Origin: Candidatus Cloacimonadota bacterium
GTDB taxonomy: Bacteria > Cloacimonadota > Cloacimonadia > Cloacimonadales > Cloacimonadaceae
DNA length: 63,893 bases
Assembly: GCA_028681035.1 (NCBI GenBank)
Contig: JAQUJJ010000002.1
Span: 1 to 63,893 of the forward strand
Reading direction: 5' to 3'
This document shows positions 38,613 through 47,046 of this stretch, piece after piece. A model generated the notes under the pieces. It ran no database searches, was not told the DNA's origin, and saw only the letters and a program-made list of their open reading frames with translations. Each line of letters opens with the position of its first letter. Positions within the stretch are counted from its first letter, which is position 1. Position numbers and translations under genes: made by a program.

Positions 38613-40361
38613 TCACCCTTTCACAATCTTTAGTGGATGTGCTATGTAGCTGGTATGCAGTAGCTTCTTTGCTTTGGGAGAGTTCGGCTTACCAAGGAAG
38701 TCCCTGTATAGATTCTGGATGGATTCGTTGTTGTGGGATTCACGACGCTCGCTCTGTTCGTCTTCCTTGTAAAGACCCTTGGCGCGGGCAAGACGGATAC
38801 GGTTTGTACTACGGTAAGGCTGCCCGCCACCGCCTACACAGCCACCCCGGCAAGCCATCACTTCCACGAAATGATAAGGCGGTTCAAGTCCCTTTTCTTT
38901 GGCGTCGCGTATCTCATTCATAAGCTTGCTAACGTTACCTAAGCCAGAGGCAACACCAATGCGGATTTCTTTACCCAGCAACTCTATCTTGCCTTTCTTG
39001 ATGCCTTGGGTGCCGCGCACGAAGTCTATCTTAGGATTGGGCAATTCGCTGCCGGTGGCAAAGTAATAGGCAGTTCTTAGGGCTGCTTCCATCACTCCGC
39101 CGGTTGCACCGAAGATGGTGCCAGCACCGCTGTATTCCCCTAAGGGATTATCGGCAGTGCCATCCTCAAGCTTTGCCAAATCTATGCCACGGGTCTTCAG
39201 CATGCGGGCAAGCTCACGGGTGGTAATGGTTAAATCCACATCCTTATATCCAGAAGCATACATATCTTCCATACGCTCTATCTCATATTTCTTGGCGGTG
39301 CAAGGCATCACGGAAACGAGGAATATCTTCTTGGGGTCTATCTTCATCTTCTCTGCCCAATAAGTTTTTACGATGGTACCCACCATCTGATGAGGGGATT
39401 TGGAGCTTGAGAAATGGGGAATCAGGTCAGCGTGGAACTTCTCCAAAAAGTCCACCCAGGAAGGACAGCAGGTGGTGATAAGCGGAAACTCTTCAGGTTT
39501 TTCCGTAAAGACGTGCACAAATTCACTGGCTTCTTCCATGATGGTGAGGTCTGCCCCAAAGTTCGTATCGAACACATACTTAAAGCCCAATTCACGCAGC
39601 GCAGTGTACATTTTACCCTTCACGTTGGTGCCGGGTTTCATGCCAAACTCTTCGCCAAGGGCTACCCGCACAGCAGGTGCTTCCTGCGCTACCAGCACCA
39701 TGTCCTTGTTATCCAACGCAGCCCACAAGGCATCGGAATCGTCAGCTTCATAGATGGCGGCTACAGGACAGTGGGCACTGCATTGACCGCACCTTACGCA
39801 TTCGGATTCAGCCAAAAGGCGATCGAAGGTGGGTCCCACATAGGTGTTAAAGCCTCGCTCGGAGTTTTCCAGCGCATGCACATCCTGAATCTCGTTGCAT
39901 ACGTAAACGCAGCGTCCACACTGTATGCAGTAGGATTGGTCTAAAGTAATTGCTACGGAGGATTCATCTCTGCCTTTGTATTTACGGTGTACCTTCTTTA
40001 GGTTCATGTGGCGGATAGCAAGCTCCTGAGCAAGGTCTTGCAATTCGCAGCGTCCGTTCTTGATACATTCAGGGCAGTTGTTGGGGTGGTTGGAAAGGAT
40101 TATTTCCAGTGCATCACGCCGCAAATCCAATAGTTTCTTGCCAGTTGTAGTAATCTTCATGCCTTCTTCGCAGGGGGTGGAGCAAGAACGCAATACTTTG
40201 CCATTAATTTCCACCACACACACTCCGCAGTTACCAAAGGCAGGTAAATCTTCATGATAGCATAAATGTGGAACGTGGTAACCTGCTTTGGTGCAGGCAT
40301 GAAGGACTTTGGTGTTTTTAAGCACCTTAGTGGCTTTTCCGTTTATGTAAACAGTAATCAT
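38613..40361 (-). CDS. hydA: [FeFe] hydrogenase catalytic subunit, NADH/ferredoxin-type HydA
   Basis: About 582 residues from ATG 40361, chosen because GGGAG just upstream is well placed; a GTG at 40373 overlaps it. In order: [2Fe-2S] domain (C-HEDLPAFGNCGVC, later RSCSTPC), the His-ligated cluster HPNNCPECIKNGRC, two ferredoxin clusters (CIQCGRCVYVC; CVRCGQCSAHCP), then the H-cluster domain with L1 TTCCPSWV, L2 MPCTAKKYE and L3 EVMACRGGCVGGGGQP. All H-cluster cysteines are present. This is the layout of group A hydrogenases of the HydABC electron-bifurcating or NADH-linked type, but hydB and hydC are absent here. It evolves or takes up H2 with ferredoxin and possibly NADH. HydE is encoded at 53654-54706. 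Confidence 0.96.
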   Translation of the reverse strand: MITVYINGKATKVLKNTKVLHACTKAGYHVPHLCYHEDLPAFGNCGVCVVEINGKVLRSCSTPCEEGMKITTTGKKLLDLRRDALEIILSNHPNNCPECIKNGRCELQDLAQELAIRHMNLKKVHRKYKGRDESSVAITLDQSYCIQCGRCVYVCNEIQDVHALENSERGFNTYVGPTFDRLLAESECVRCGQCSAHCPVAAIYEADDSDALWAALDNKDMVLVAQEAPAVRVALGEEFGMKPGTNVKGKMYTALRELGFKYVFDTNFGADLTIMEEASEFVHVFTEKPEEFPLITTCCPSWVDFLEKFHADLIPHFSSSKSPHQMVGTIVKTYWAEKMKIDPKKIFLVSVMPCTAKKYEIERMEDMYASGYKDVDLTITTRELARMLKTRGIDLAKLEDGTADNPLGEYSGAGTIFGATGGVMEAALRTAYYFATGSELPNPKIDFVRGTQGIKKGKIELLGKEIRIGVASGLGNVSKLMNEIRDAKEKGLEPPYHFVEVMACRGGCVGGGGQPYRSTNRIRLARAKGLYKEDEQSERRESHNNESIQNLYRDFLGKPNSPKAKKLLHTSYIAHPLKIVKG

Positions 40362-40517
40362 ATCTTCTCCCACAAGGCATTATTATTTCGGAGCAGAATG
40401 ATAAAAGCTGCAAATTGTGTCAAGAACTTGTGCGTTTTTGAAAAAGAAATTGACAGTTCTGCCAAGCTTGCAAGAATTGCCAAAGATAGAAAATATGCTC
40501 ACGAAAGAGGAGACGAC

Positions 40518-41225
40518 ATGCTTTTTATGCACAATGAACAAACCTTGAAACACTCGGTAAAAGGGCTAATCGTGTTGTTGCTTGGCCTAGTGTTGCTATT
40601 TAGCTTTTCCGCTCTTTGGGGAGAGGAAACCAGCACTATTTTAACGGACAATTCTGAGGACAGCAAAACTTATGACAGCCTTCCATACAACCGTCAAGTG
40701 CTCTTGAAGAAACTAGATAGGCGCATTGATAAGCTACAGATGAGCTATATCAGCCAGCTATACAAAGCAGAAAGATATGAAGCCCAAAAGCTGCTGGATG
40801 AAATACGTGAAATCGCTACCAATCTGGCTTATACTTCACAGGCAGAACCACAAGTAATCGTAATAAACCCTTCTTCTCCAGAATCAAGCATCACGATAAA
40901 TGTTAACCCGTCTGAGACACCTGCACCGAAGATAAGAGCAATGCGGGATAAAGACTTTGCCGATTTAAAGCTTAGCATACGCAGAAACAACTTTAGCGAT
41001 GCAGGACTGAATACCCTAAAATCGGCAACTGAAGGCAATTACTTCCGCTCTACCCAAATAATGGAGTTATTGGGATTGTTTACCTTTTCCGATGATAAAA
41101 TCAAAGCTCTGGAAATTGCTTATCCGAAATGTCTTGATTCTGCAAGCAAATACAAGATTCTTGATGCTTTCATGTTCGATACGGACAAGAAGATTGCTCA
41201 AGAGATAATGAATAGGGCTAGATAA
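40518..41225 (+). CDS. DUF4476-domain protein with N-terminal membrane anchor or signal
   Basis: 235 residues from ATG 40518, which follows AGAGGAGA; a longer frame from 40266 would run through the hydA start antisense and is rejected. A hydrophobic segment (VKGLIVLLLGLVLLFSFSALWG) near residue 15-37 is followed by a charged helical region and a linker rich in Pro/Ser. The C-terminal 95 residues (MRDKDFADLKLSIRRNNFSDAG...) are DUF4476, a helical domain of unknown function frequent in FCB-group envelope proteins. Convergent with the TPR gene. Confidence 0.75.
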   Translation: MLFMHNEQTLKHSVKGLIVLLLGLVLLFSFSALWGEETSTILTDNSEDSKTYDSLPYNRQVLLKKLDRRIDKLQMSYISQLYKAERYEAQKLLDEIREIATNLAYTSQAEPQVIVINPSSPESSITINVNPSETPAPKIRAMRDKDFADLKLSIRRNNFSDAGLNTLKSATEGNYFRSTQIMELLGLFTFSDDKIKALEIAYPKCLDSASKYKILDAFMFDTDKKIAQEIMNRAR

Positions 41226-41238
41226 CAGCCAGTATAGC

Positions 41239-41877
41239 TTATTTTACCTTTGCCCTCAGCTCTTTTAGCAAAGCCTGAATCTTTTCCTGCGAGACAGCTT
41301 CATCTTCGCTTTCTTCTGTTTCTGGAGACATAGTCAGGGCGGTTTCCAAGTTCTTCAGAGCTTCTTTGTAGTTGCCTTGTTCTTTAAGTGCCATAGCCAT
41401 CCATACATAGGCATCGTAGTGATCCTCTTTGGTGTCTATCGCCTGTTGCAGGGCTATTACCGCTGCATCATATTGTTTCAATCTGTAAAGTGCTTCACCG
41501 TTATGACGCCAGGGGCAAGACCAATTTGGGTAGTCTTTGTTCAATCCATCATATATGGCAATCGCCTTGGTATATTCTTCCTGACTAAGCAGGATGTTCC
41601 CAAGCATGAAACGTTCACCCGCAGCCAATGTTTTTGCATCAGCCTGCAATTGTTCCATCAACCGAGAGGTTTCGTGATTGGTGATATAAGCTAAGTTCAG
41701 CTTATTTTGGTTTATATTCTCGCCTTTGGTGATATTATCGCATAGCGTGCTAACCGCCAGCTTGTAAGAGGCAGCATTGGGATTGTTCAGATATTCGTTC
41801 AAGGAATTGCTCTGCGCTTCTGCATAGGCGAAGGCAGCAAGACAGATTAATAGGCTAACAATGAGGATATTCTTCAT
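41239..41877 (-). CDS. Exported tetratricopeptide-repeat protein
   Basis: A 212-residue protein with a signal peptide (MKNILIVSLLICLAAFAYAEA) and three or four TPR units from about residue 75 (LGNILLSQEEYTKAIAIYDGL, PWRHNGEALYRLKQYDAAVIAL, YDAYVWMAMALKEQGNYKEAL). The acidic linker TMSPETEESEDE precedes a final helix. TPR folds mediate protein contacts; location is periplasm or outer membrane. Partner unknown. AGGAGT is just upstream of the start. Confidence 0.8.
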   Translation of the reverse strand: MKNILIVSLLICLAAFAYAEAQSNSLNEYLNNPNAASYKLAVSTLCDNITKGENINQNKLNLAYITNHETSRLMEQLQADAKTLAAGERFMLGNILLSQEEYTKAIAIYDGLNKDYPNWSCPWRHNGEALYRLKQYDAAVIALQQAIDTKEDHYDAYVWMAMALKEQGNYKEALKNLETALTMSPETEESEDEAVSQEKIQALLKELRAKVK

Positions 41878-41995
41878 TTAAGGTACTCCTTGGATATTTA
41901 TGTTTTCTTTTATAAGAACAGGCTTTTTGAGATTGAGCTTTTACGTCAAGTTAAAAAACCTGTATCCCAGAGATAAGTATTTATCCAATAGTTTC

Positions 41996-42814
41996 TTAGC
42001 CTGTGTGTAATAACAGCAGACTTATCAGCAGCAGAGCCCACAAGATGCCATCTTTCTTTGCCACCTGCTTTTTCCAGATGCCAATATCGCTGATGATGCT
42101 TAGCAGCACTATGGCAACAGCCACGCTGGGGTAGGCTATGGCAGCGGGAATACTATCCAAGCCTTTCAGAAAGAACACCGTGGAAAGCTGGTTGGGTACG
42201 CCAAGCAAACAGCCGAATAGTATGCTCTTATAGCTAAAAGTGGTCTTATTAAAGATTAGAGCCGCCAAGGTGAAGACAAAAGCAGAGCTGAAGATGATAT
42301 AGACAAACAAGGCTTCGTTACCGCTTCCCCATTCTTTATACAGCTTCAAGCTGGCATCGGTTAAACCGGAGATTACGAATAAACCCACTATCCACAGTAG
42401 TTTATGCAGCTCTTTGGGGTCTGTCTTTAGGCTAAACGCTGCTATCCCAATCACGATACCAAAGATGTTTAGATAAGTGATGCTTTCACGGAAAATAGCC
42501 ACCGCCAGCAGAATCGGGATAATCATGGCAATCCGCATTACCCCTACAGAAAGAGATAAACCGTTTTGCACAATATTCTTCTGATATATCCAGAAGTTCA
42601 TCAAAAAGAAAGCACCTGTCAAAATCCCAAAGCCCAAATCGAATACAGAAGGAAACACAGTGCCGATAGGTAAACTGGCGTAGCTGAACAAGCTGGCAAC
42701 AAAGTAGTTACCCAAGAATATGGGCAGCATGCTAATCTTGCCACGGCTCCCCGCCACCATCAGCAAATTGGCAATCGCCACAGAACATAATACGCTAAAC
42801 AGCAGATACAGCAT
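41996..42814 (-). CDS. DMT/EamA-type transporter
   Basis: A 272-residue integral membrane protein of about 9-10 helices with the EamA two-repeat arrangement (first half LIMVAGSRGKISMLPIFLGNYF; the stretch RESITYLNIFGIVIGIAAF ends repeat one; second half QLSTVFFLKGLDSIPAAIAYPSVAVAIVL). Substrate cannot be predicted; drug/metabolite exporters of this class are diverse. No partner gene adjoins. Confidence 0.82.
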   Translation of the reverse strand: MLYLLFSVLCSVAIANLLMVAGSRGKISMLPIFLGNYFVASLFSYASLPIGTVFPSVFDLGFGILTGAFFLMNFWIYQKNIVQNGLSLSVGVMRIAMIIPILLAVAIFRESITYLNIFGIVIGIAAFSLKTDPKELHKLLWIVGLFVISGLTDASLKLYKEWGSGNEALFVYIIFSSAFVFTLAALIFNKTTFSYKSILFGCLLGVPNQLSTVFFLKGLDSIPAAIAYPSVAVAIVLLSIISDIGIWKKQVAKKDGILWALLLISLLLLHTG

Positions 42815-42940
42815 TAAAACTCACTTTTCAGATACTAAGATTAAGAGAATCACACAAAGGGAAATACCGATAATTTGTCAACTGCTTCGGTTTTTGCATT
42901 CCCCCATTTTTAGGAAAAGATGTTTATAGGGAGAAGTAAG

Positions 42941-42975
42941 TGATAAATCCGTGTTCCTGTTACTTTATTTGGGAA
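42941..42975. repeat. Dispersed repeat C, copy 2 (short)
   Basis: Reads ATCCGTGTTCCTGTTACTTT then ATTTGGGAAATGCC, matching the conserved core of repeat C at 19408-19443 in the same orientation, with several substitutions. Confidence 0.65.
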
Positions 42976-43143
42976 ATGCCTGCTTCGGCTTATTTCCTAC
43001 AGAAAAGAGTAAAGAAAAGGCTAGTGAACAAATCAGTTAAAGATTGAAATAAACTGTCCACTTTATCAGGACTTGATAGAGTAAGAGTGCAGATGAAGGG
43101 TGATGGGCAGATATCTGGGCATATTACGCTTGGGATAAATGAT

Positions 43144-43176
43144 ATAGCCCCGGAGAATGAAATCTTCCGGGGCTAT
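43144..43176 (-). terminator. Terminator-like hairpin after the CsbD gene
   Basis: ATAGCCCCGGA (43144-43154) pairs with TCCGGGGCTAT (43166-43176), an 11-bp stem with an 11-base loop, 16 bases past the stop codon at 43192. The following U-run on the minus strand is weak. Confidence 0.7.
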
Positions 43177-43191
43177 AGAGCTAGTGAAGTG

Positions 43192-43377
43192 TCAGAGCTT
43201 TGCAATATAATCGCGGATTTCTTCTTTGGTTTTGCCTAGTTTCTGTTGAAGTCTTCCCAATAGTTCTTCTTCTTTACCTTCTGTAAAGAGAAGATCATCA
43301 TCTGTCAGGTCTGCATATTGCTGCTTTAGTTTGCCTGCGATGATTTTCCAATCACCTTTAATACTCAGCTTATTCAT
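43192..43377 (-). CDS. CsbD-like stress protein
   Basis: A 61-residue highly charged helical protein, with the family pattern [41 protein letters not shown] that matches CsbD proteins (general-stress induced, function unknown). A strong AGGAGG (CTCC on plus) is upstream of the start. It is followed by a hairpin. The neighbouring small membrane protein is also of a stress-associated type. Confidence 0.9.
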   Translation of the reverse strand: MNKLSIKGDWKIIAGKLKQQYADLTDDDLLFTEGKEEELLGRLQQKLGKTKEEIRDYIAKL

Positions 43378-43415
43378 GATAACCTCCTTCGGTTAGTGAA
43401 TATAGTTCTTGTTAA

Positions 43416-44018
43416 CTAATCTGATTTCAACCTTATGCCCAGTTGTAAGCTTAACTGGGTGTTTGTGCTGGTTGTTTCGAGGCTTTCAATATTATTCCAA
43501 GTGAAAGTGCTTTTACCGCTTTTGTACATTACTTGTACTACAAGGGGTTTGAAATAAACACCAGCTCCCATTCCCCAATAAAAACCACCGCTTACTTTTA
43601 GGTTATTAATTGCGGAGTATTCGTAATTGTTATTGGAAATGGGAAGATTGTAACCTGCTTGTGCAATTATTTCTGGCGAAATGGATGACTGTAAGAAGAC
43701 ATATTTGCCAGTTAGATAGATGGGTAGGTAAGAGAATTGACGCTTGTGCGAATCGTAGTTTAGGTCTTTTAATTCTCTGGGGATTTGATACTCCAGTCCT
43801 AAGCCAAAAATCATATCTCCAGAGCCAAGCTCTTCGGAAGATAATATTTCTCCATAGAGTGATGCTCCGTTTTTCACATCGCTATCGGTACTGAATAGGG
43901 CATTGGAAAACGACTGCTTTCCATTTACGTCGATACCTACACCAAATTGCCCCATCATTTCAGCCCTTAATTGCAATGCACACCAAACGATGAGGACGAG
44001 TACTAATAGTTTTTTCAT
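43416..44018 (-). CDS. Outer-membrane beta-barrel protein
   Basis: A 200-residue protein with a signal peptide (MKKLLVLVLIVWCALQLRA) and alternating hydrophobic strands ending each in aromatics (IFGLGLEYQI, YLPIYLTGKYVF, AQAGYNLPIS, GFYWGMGAGVYF, LQLGIRL), consistent with an 8-stranded OmpA/OMP_b-brl-like barrel. No ligand predicted. Barrel assignment rests on pattern only. Confidence 0.7.
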   Translation of the reverse strand: MKKLLVLVLIVWCALQLRAEMMGQFGVGIDVNGKQSFSNALFSTDSDVKNGASLYGEILSSEELGSGDMIFGLGLEYQIPRELKDLNYDSHKRQFSYLPIYLTGKYVFLQSSISPEIIAQAGYNLPISNNNYEYSAINNLKVSGGFYWGMGAGVYFKPLVVQVMYKSGKSTFTWNNIESLETTSTNTQLSLQLGIRLKSD

Positions 44019-44054
44019 TGTTAGAATCCTTATTATTAGTCAGAATTTAGAGGT

Positions 44055-44204
44055 TTATAGTATTTTATTGCCCCGGATAATCCGGATGAGAATCGATATT
44101 ACAGCAATAACTAACAGAACGTGGATGAATCCTCCTATGGTGTAGGATGTAATCATTCCCAATAACCATAGAACAATTAAAATGACAGCGATTATCGATA
44201 ACAT
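44055..44204 (-). CDS. Small hydrophobic protein, lmo0937/DUF5670-like
   Basis: A 49-residue peptide from the ATG at 44204; AAGGAG lies about 13 bases upstream, and the upstream frame to 44312 has no hydrophobic sense. Two membrane helices are seen, LSIIAVILIVLWLLGMI and FIHVLLVIAVISILIRII, with GG between. This is the lmo0937-family layout, often induced by stress. Function unknown. Confidence 0.85.
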   Translation of the reverse strand: MLSIIAVILIVLWLLGMITSYTIGGFIHVLLVIAVISILIRIIRGNKIL

Positions 44205-44473
44205 ATTGTTTTCTTTTCTCCTTTTGCAGGCATATTTTGTGTGGATAATAGCTCGCTTGTCTGCTGAGCGAGATGTTAATAAATTAGGCATTGACTTTCC
44301 ATGTACTGTCAAACAATATAGTCAAGCGAAAGGCAATAGCAACAGGAATCTTTCAGTGCGGTTAAAATAAACAATATAAAGCACTTGCAGTTTTGCTTAT
44401 AATTGTGTTTCCTTACGTCACTACGGTAAGTGCAGCCCTTGCTGCACTGCCTTGCCATGCGGGGGCGTTTCCG

Positions 44474-44518
44474 AGGTGATCCCCACGTCGCCACGTGGGA
44501 GTTACGTGGGAATCACCT
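44474..44518. repeat. Dispersed palindromic repeat B, copy 2
   Basis: AGGTGATCCCCACGT (44474-44488) pairs with ACGTGGGAATCACCT (44504-44518) with one mismatch. The loop contains another CACGTGGGAGTT. The flanking CAGCAAGGAAAT tail matches copy 1. Similar flanks suggest one mobile or spreading family. Confidence 0.8.
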
Positions 44519-44572
44519 GCGAATCGTGTGGGATCGCAGCAAGGAAATCTCCCGCCCGTTATTAAACCCCAA

Positions 44573-44776
44573 AATAAAGTAATAGGAACAGGGATAAGAC
44601 GGGTTTAACAAATTTTCGCGGATTAGTTTAGAGAAACATGGATTAATATAAGCGTTGATTTGTATTTTAAGCGGTTTTTGTCGTTGTATCTTGCTCTTTA
44701 TCTGTGTGAATCCGCTTAATCCGATAAATCTGCGTTCCTATTTAACTTATTTATCCCTACAAATGGGGGAATGCTT
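44573..44776. repeat. Repeat C, copy 3, with terminal inverted arms
   Basis: The left end AGTAATAGGAACAGGGATAAGA is close to the complement of the right-hand TCTGCGTTCCTATTTAACT (44728-44746), giving a roughly 170-base element with inverted ends. Between them are scattered TAATCCG words. This suggests a small non-autonomous element. Confidence 0.6.
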
Positions 44777-44823
44777 GGAATTTTCCACTTGACATTTAAG
44801 CTTATGATATTAAAGGGATTCGT

Positions 44824-46284
44824 ATGGATGTTAATGAATGTAGAAACCCCTTTCTTTTCTTCTTGCCAGAATTGCTGGAAACCACAGATTTCTTTGCCAG
44901 AATTCGGGAGCTTTGGGCAATGGGCTACTTTCCGCTCTTCTATTTTGGTACCAATAACGGTGAGTTATTGTGCGGAATGGGCAAAGCGGGTTTGCCGCTG
45001 GAATTGTTGCGCGGCACTGTCCCCGTGGATAAGGAATACCTTTCTCTCAGCCTTGAAATCCCTGCCTTTCATATCTTTGAACGCGAGCTGTATGAAGAAT
45101 GTGGCATAAAAGCAATGGGACATCCATGGTTAAAACCTTTGCGCTACCCTCAAGGCAATTCAGCAACAATGGAGGACTATCCCTTCCTTAGCAGTGCCTC
45201 TCCCGTGTTACACGAAGTGGGCGTTGGTCCTGTGCATGCCGGAGTAATAGAACCCGGTCATTTCCGCTTTATCTGCAAAGGTGAAACTGTAGAACATCTG
45301 GAAATCCAGCTTGGTTACCAGCACCGGGGTGTTTGTAAGCTATTGGCAGATGGCGATGTTAGAAACAAAATGCCTTTGGCAGAAACGATAGCGGGCGATA
45401 CGGCTATCGGGCATGGCTTGGCGTATTGTCTGGCTGTTGAGGCTTTGTGTGGAGCGGAGGTAAGCTCCACTATACAAACAGTTAGGCTTATTGCGCTGGA
45501 ACTGGAGCGGGTTGCTATGCATTTGGCAGACCTTTCAGCATTGGCGGGCGATATTGCATATATTACAGGACAGAATTTCTTTGCCGCTCTGCGCACCACG
45601 GTGATAAACTCTTCTTTGGCGATATGCGGCAGCAGATTTGGCAAACGCTGGCTGCAACCGGGCGGGGTAAATTACGGCATTAGTGCTGCACAAAACAAGA
45701 TACTGCGTGATACTTTAAGCAAAGCCGAACAGCAGATAGAGCTTTGTGTAACCGCGATGCTTGCCGATGCGGGAGTTCTAAACCGTTTTGATAGCACAGG
45801 CAGCCTTAGCCTAAAAACGGTGCAAGAGCTTAATATGAGCGGCATCACCGCCAAGGCTTGCGGATATGCTGTGGATGCCCGACGGGACTTTTCTATGGTG
45901 GCAGATGATGAGTTTCATCCCCTTATTTTGGATAGCGGAGATGTGTATGCCCGCACCAAGCTACGCGCTGAAGAGATTAAACAATCCCTTGCCATGATAT
46001 ATTTTAACTTAAGTACGCTGCCGGAAGTGAAGGCAGAAGATTCCTCCTCGCTTGGCGAACCCAAGGCGAATGCTATAGCGGTGTCCATCGTAGAAGGCTG
46101 GCGAGGCAGAATTGTGCACGTGATAAAAACCGCAGCAGACGGTAGCACAGAGTTTTACAAGGTGTATGACCCCTCACTGCACAATTGGTATGGCTTAGCT
46201 TTGGCTGTGCGAGAAGAGGGAATATCAGACTTTCCGCTGTGCAATAAGAGCTTTGACCTCTCTTACTGCGGGGCAGACCTATGA
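44824..46284 (+). CDS. Group 4 hydrogenase-like large subunit lacking the Ni-Fe cysteines
   Basis: A 486-residue protein fusing a NuoC-like N-terminus (about 1-120) with a NuoD/HycE-like region, as in HyfG. The QLGYQHRGVCKLL segment identifies the family. Where true NiFe subunits have CGIC, this has AGDTAIGH (190-197), and the C-terminal DPCxxCTxR is replaced by DLSYCGADL, so both Ni-binding cysteine pairs are missing. The only Cys near the C-terminal site is one residue off. It therefore cannot bind a normal Ni-Fe centre. It heads a six-gene operon (to 51901). Loss of the centre together with intact membrane subunits matches the energy-converting hydrogenase-related (Ehr) class. No maturation protease gene is present. 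Confidence 0.9.
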   Translation: MDVNECRNPFLFFLPELLETTDFFARIRELWAMGYFPLFYFGTNNGELLCGMGKAGLPLELLRGTVPVDKEYLSLSLEIPAFHIFERELYEECGIKAMGHPWLKPLRYPQGNSATMEDYPFLSSASPVLHEVGVGPVHAGVIEPGHFRFICKGETVEHLEIQLGYQHRGVCKLLADGDVRNKMPLAETIAGDTAIGHGLAYCLAVEALCGAEVSSTIQTVRLIALELERVAMHLADLSALAGDIAYITGQNFFAALRTTVINSSLAICGSRFGKRWLQPGGVNYGISAAQNKILRDTLSKAEQQIELCVTAMLADAGVLNRFDSTGSLSLKTVQELNMSGITAKACGYAVDARRDFSMVADDEFHPLILDSGDVYARTKLRAEEIKQSLAMIYFNLSTLPEVKAEDSSSLGEPKANAIAVSIVEGWRGRIVHVIKTAADGSTEFYKVYDPSLHNWYGLALAVREEGISDFPLCNKSFDLSYCGADL

Positions 46285-46293
46285 GGCATAGCG

Positions 46294-47046
46294 ATGTTTG
46301 AGCTGCTTAGAGCCAGAATCGCGCACGGATATCAGGCGATACCCAATCCACTAAAAGCCGCGATACATCCTTCCTTTCCCGGATTGCCGAGTATTCTGCG
46401 GGCTGATGAACACGATTTTGAAGCAGCAGAAAAGCTATGTCCTACAGGGGCAATCGGTAAGTTCAGTCTGGATTTGGGCAAATGTTGTTTCTGTGGAGCC
46501 TGTAGCCGCAAGTTTCCTGAAACCTTCATCTTTAATCCGGATTACCGCATCTCAAGCAGCAGCAGAGATGGCTTAGTTATTAAGTGGGACGAAGGCAAGC
46601 AGGTAAGCTCGGTGCCAATAGTAGAGGTAAACCCTATGCTAAACAAGCAGTTCCGCCTCTCCTTTGCGCTGCGTAATGTATCCGCAGGAGGTTGCAATGC
46701 TTGCGAGCTGGAACTGGGGGCTTCCTCCAATGTAAACTTTGATATGGGACGTTATGGGCTGGAAGTGGTGGCATCACCGCGTCATGCAGATGGCTTGATT
46801 CTGACTGGACCTGTCTCTGCTAACATGGCTTATGCATTGGGCGAAACATGGGAAGCCATTCCCGCACCTAAAGTCTTGATATTGTGCGGAGTCTGTGCGA
46901 TAAGCGGGGGATTGTTTGCCGATAGCAAGGCTATAGACCGCAGCGTTTTAAGCGGGATTCAGCCTTCATTATACATCCCAGGATGTCCTGCACATCCTTT
47001 AAGCATTATACACGGCATTATGTCTTTACTTGGTAGGGTGAAATGA
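46294..47046 (+). CDS. Group 4 hydrogenase-like small subunit with N-terminal ferredoxin half-domain
   Basis: 250 residues. The small subunit core (from about residue 125) keeps the four cysteines of the proximal (N2-like) [4Fe-4S] cluster: C134 and C137 (GGCNACELEL), C201 (GVCAISGG) and C231 (PGCPAHP). Fused in front is a ferredoxin-like piece in which the cluster II ligands remain (C49 in CPTGAI; C64, C67 and C70 in CCFCGAC), but the second CP is replaced by KFP, so one cluster instead of two is expected. It thus combines HyfI/NuoB-like and part of HyfH/NuoI-like functions. Operon position between the large subunit and the antiporter-like subunit. Confidence 0.88.
   Translation: MFELLRARIAHGYQAIPNPLKAAIHPSFPGLPSILRADEHDFEAAEKLCPTGAIGKFSLDLGKCCFCGACSRKFPETFIFNPDYRISSSSRDGLVIKWDEGKQVSSVPIVEVNPMLNKQFRLSFALRNVSAGGCNACELELGASSNVNFDMGRYGLEVVASPRHADGLILTGPVSANMAYALGETWEAIPAPKVLILCGVCAISGGLFADSKAIDRSVLSGIQPSLYIPGCPAHPLSIIHGIMSLLGRVK

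Larger units (their letters stand above)
42815..43191. other. Intergenic spacer with repeat C copy 2 and a terminator
   Basis: No gene in 377 bases. A copy of repeat C lies at 42941-42975. The stem at 43144-43176 is listed separately. Confidence 0.6.
44205..44823. other. Long spacer before the Ehr-type operon with repeats B and C
   Basis: No gene in 619 bases. Palindrome B copy 2 at 44474-44518 and the longer copy of repeat C at 44573-44776 fill most of it. A promoter for the 44824 operon should lie in or after 44700; CTTGACATTTAAGCTTATGATATT at 44790-44812 holds a possible -35 (TTGACA) and a candidate TATGAT about 9 bases on, which is too close for a normal promoter. Confidence 0.55.

Noticed and set aside
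40266..40517. Long N-terminal extension of the DUF4476 protein
   Set aside because: It runs antisense through the hydA start and lacks a ribosome binding site; ATG 40518 follows AGAGGAGA and begins just before the membrane segment.
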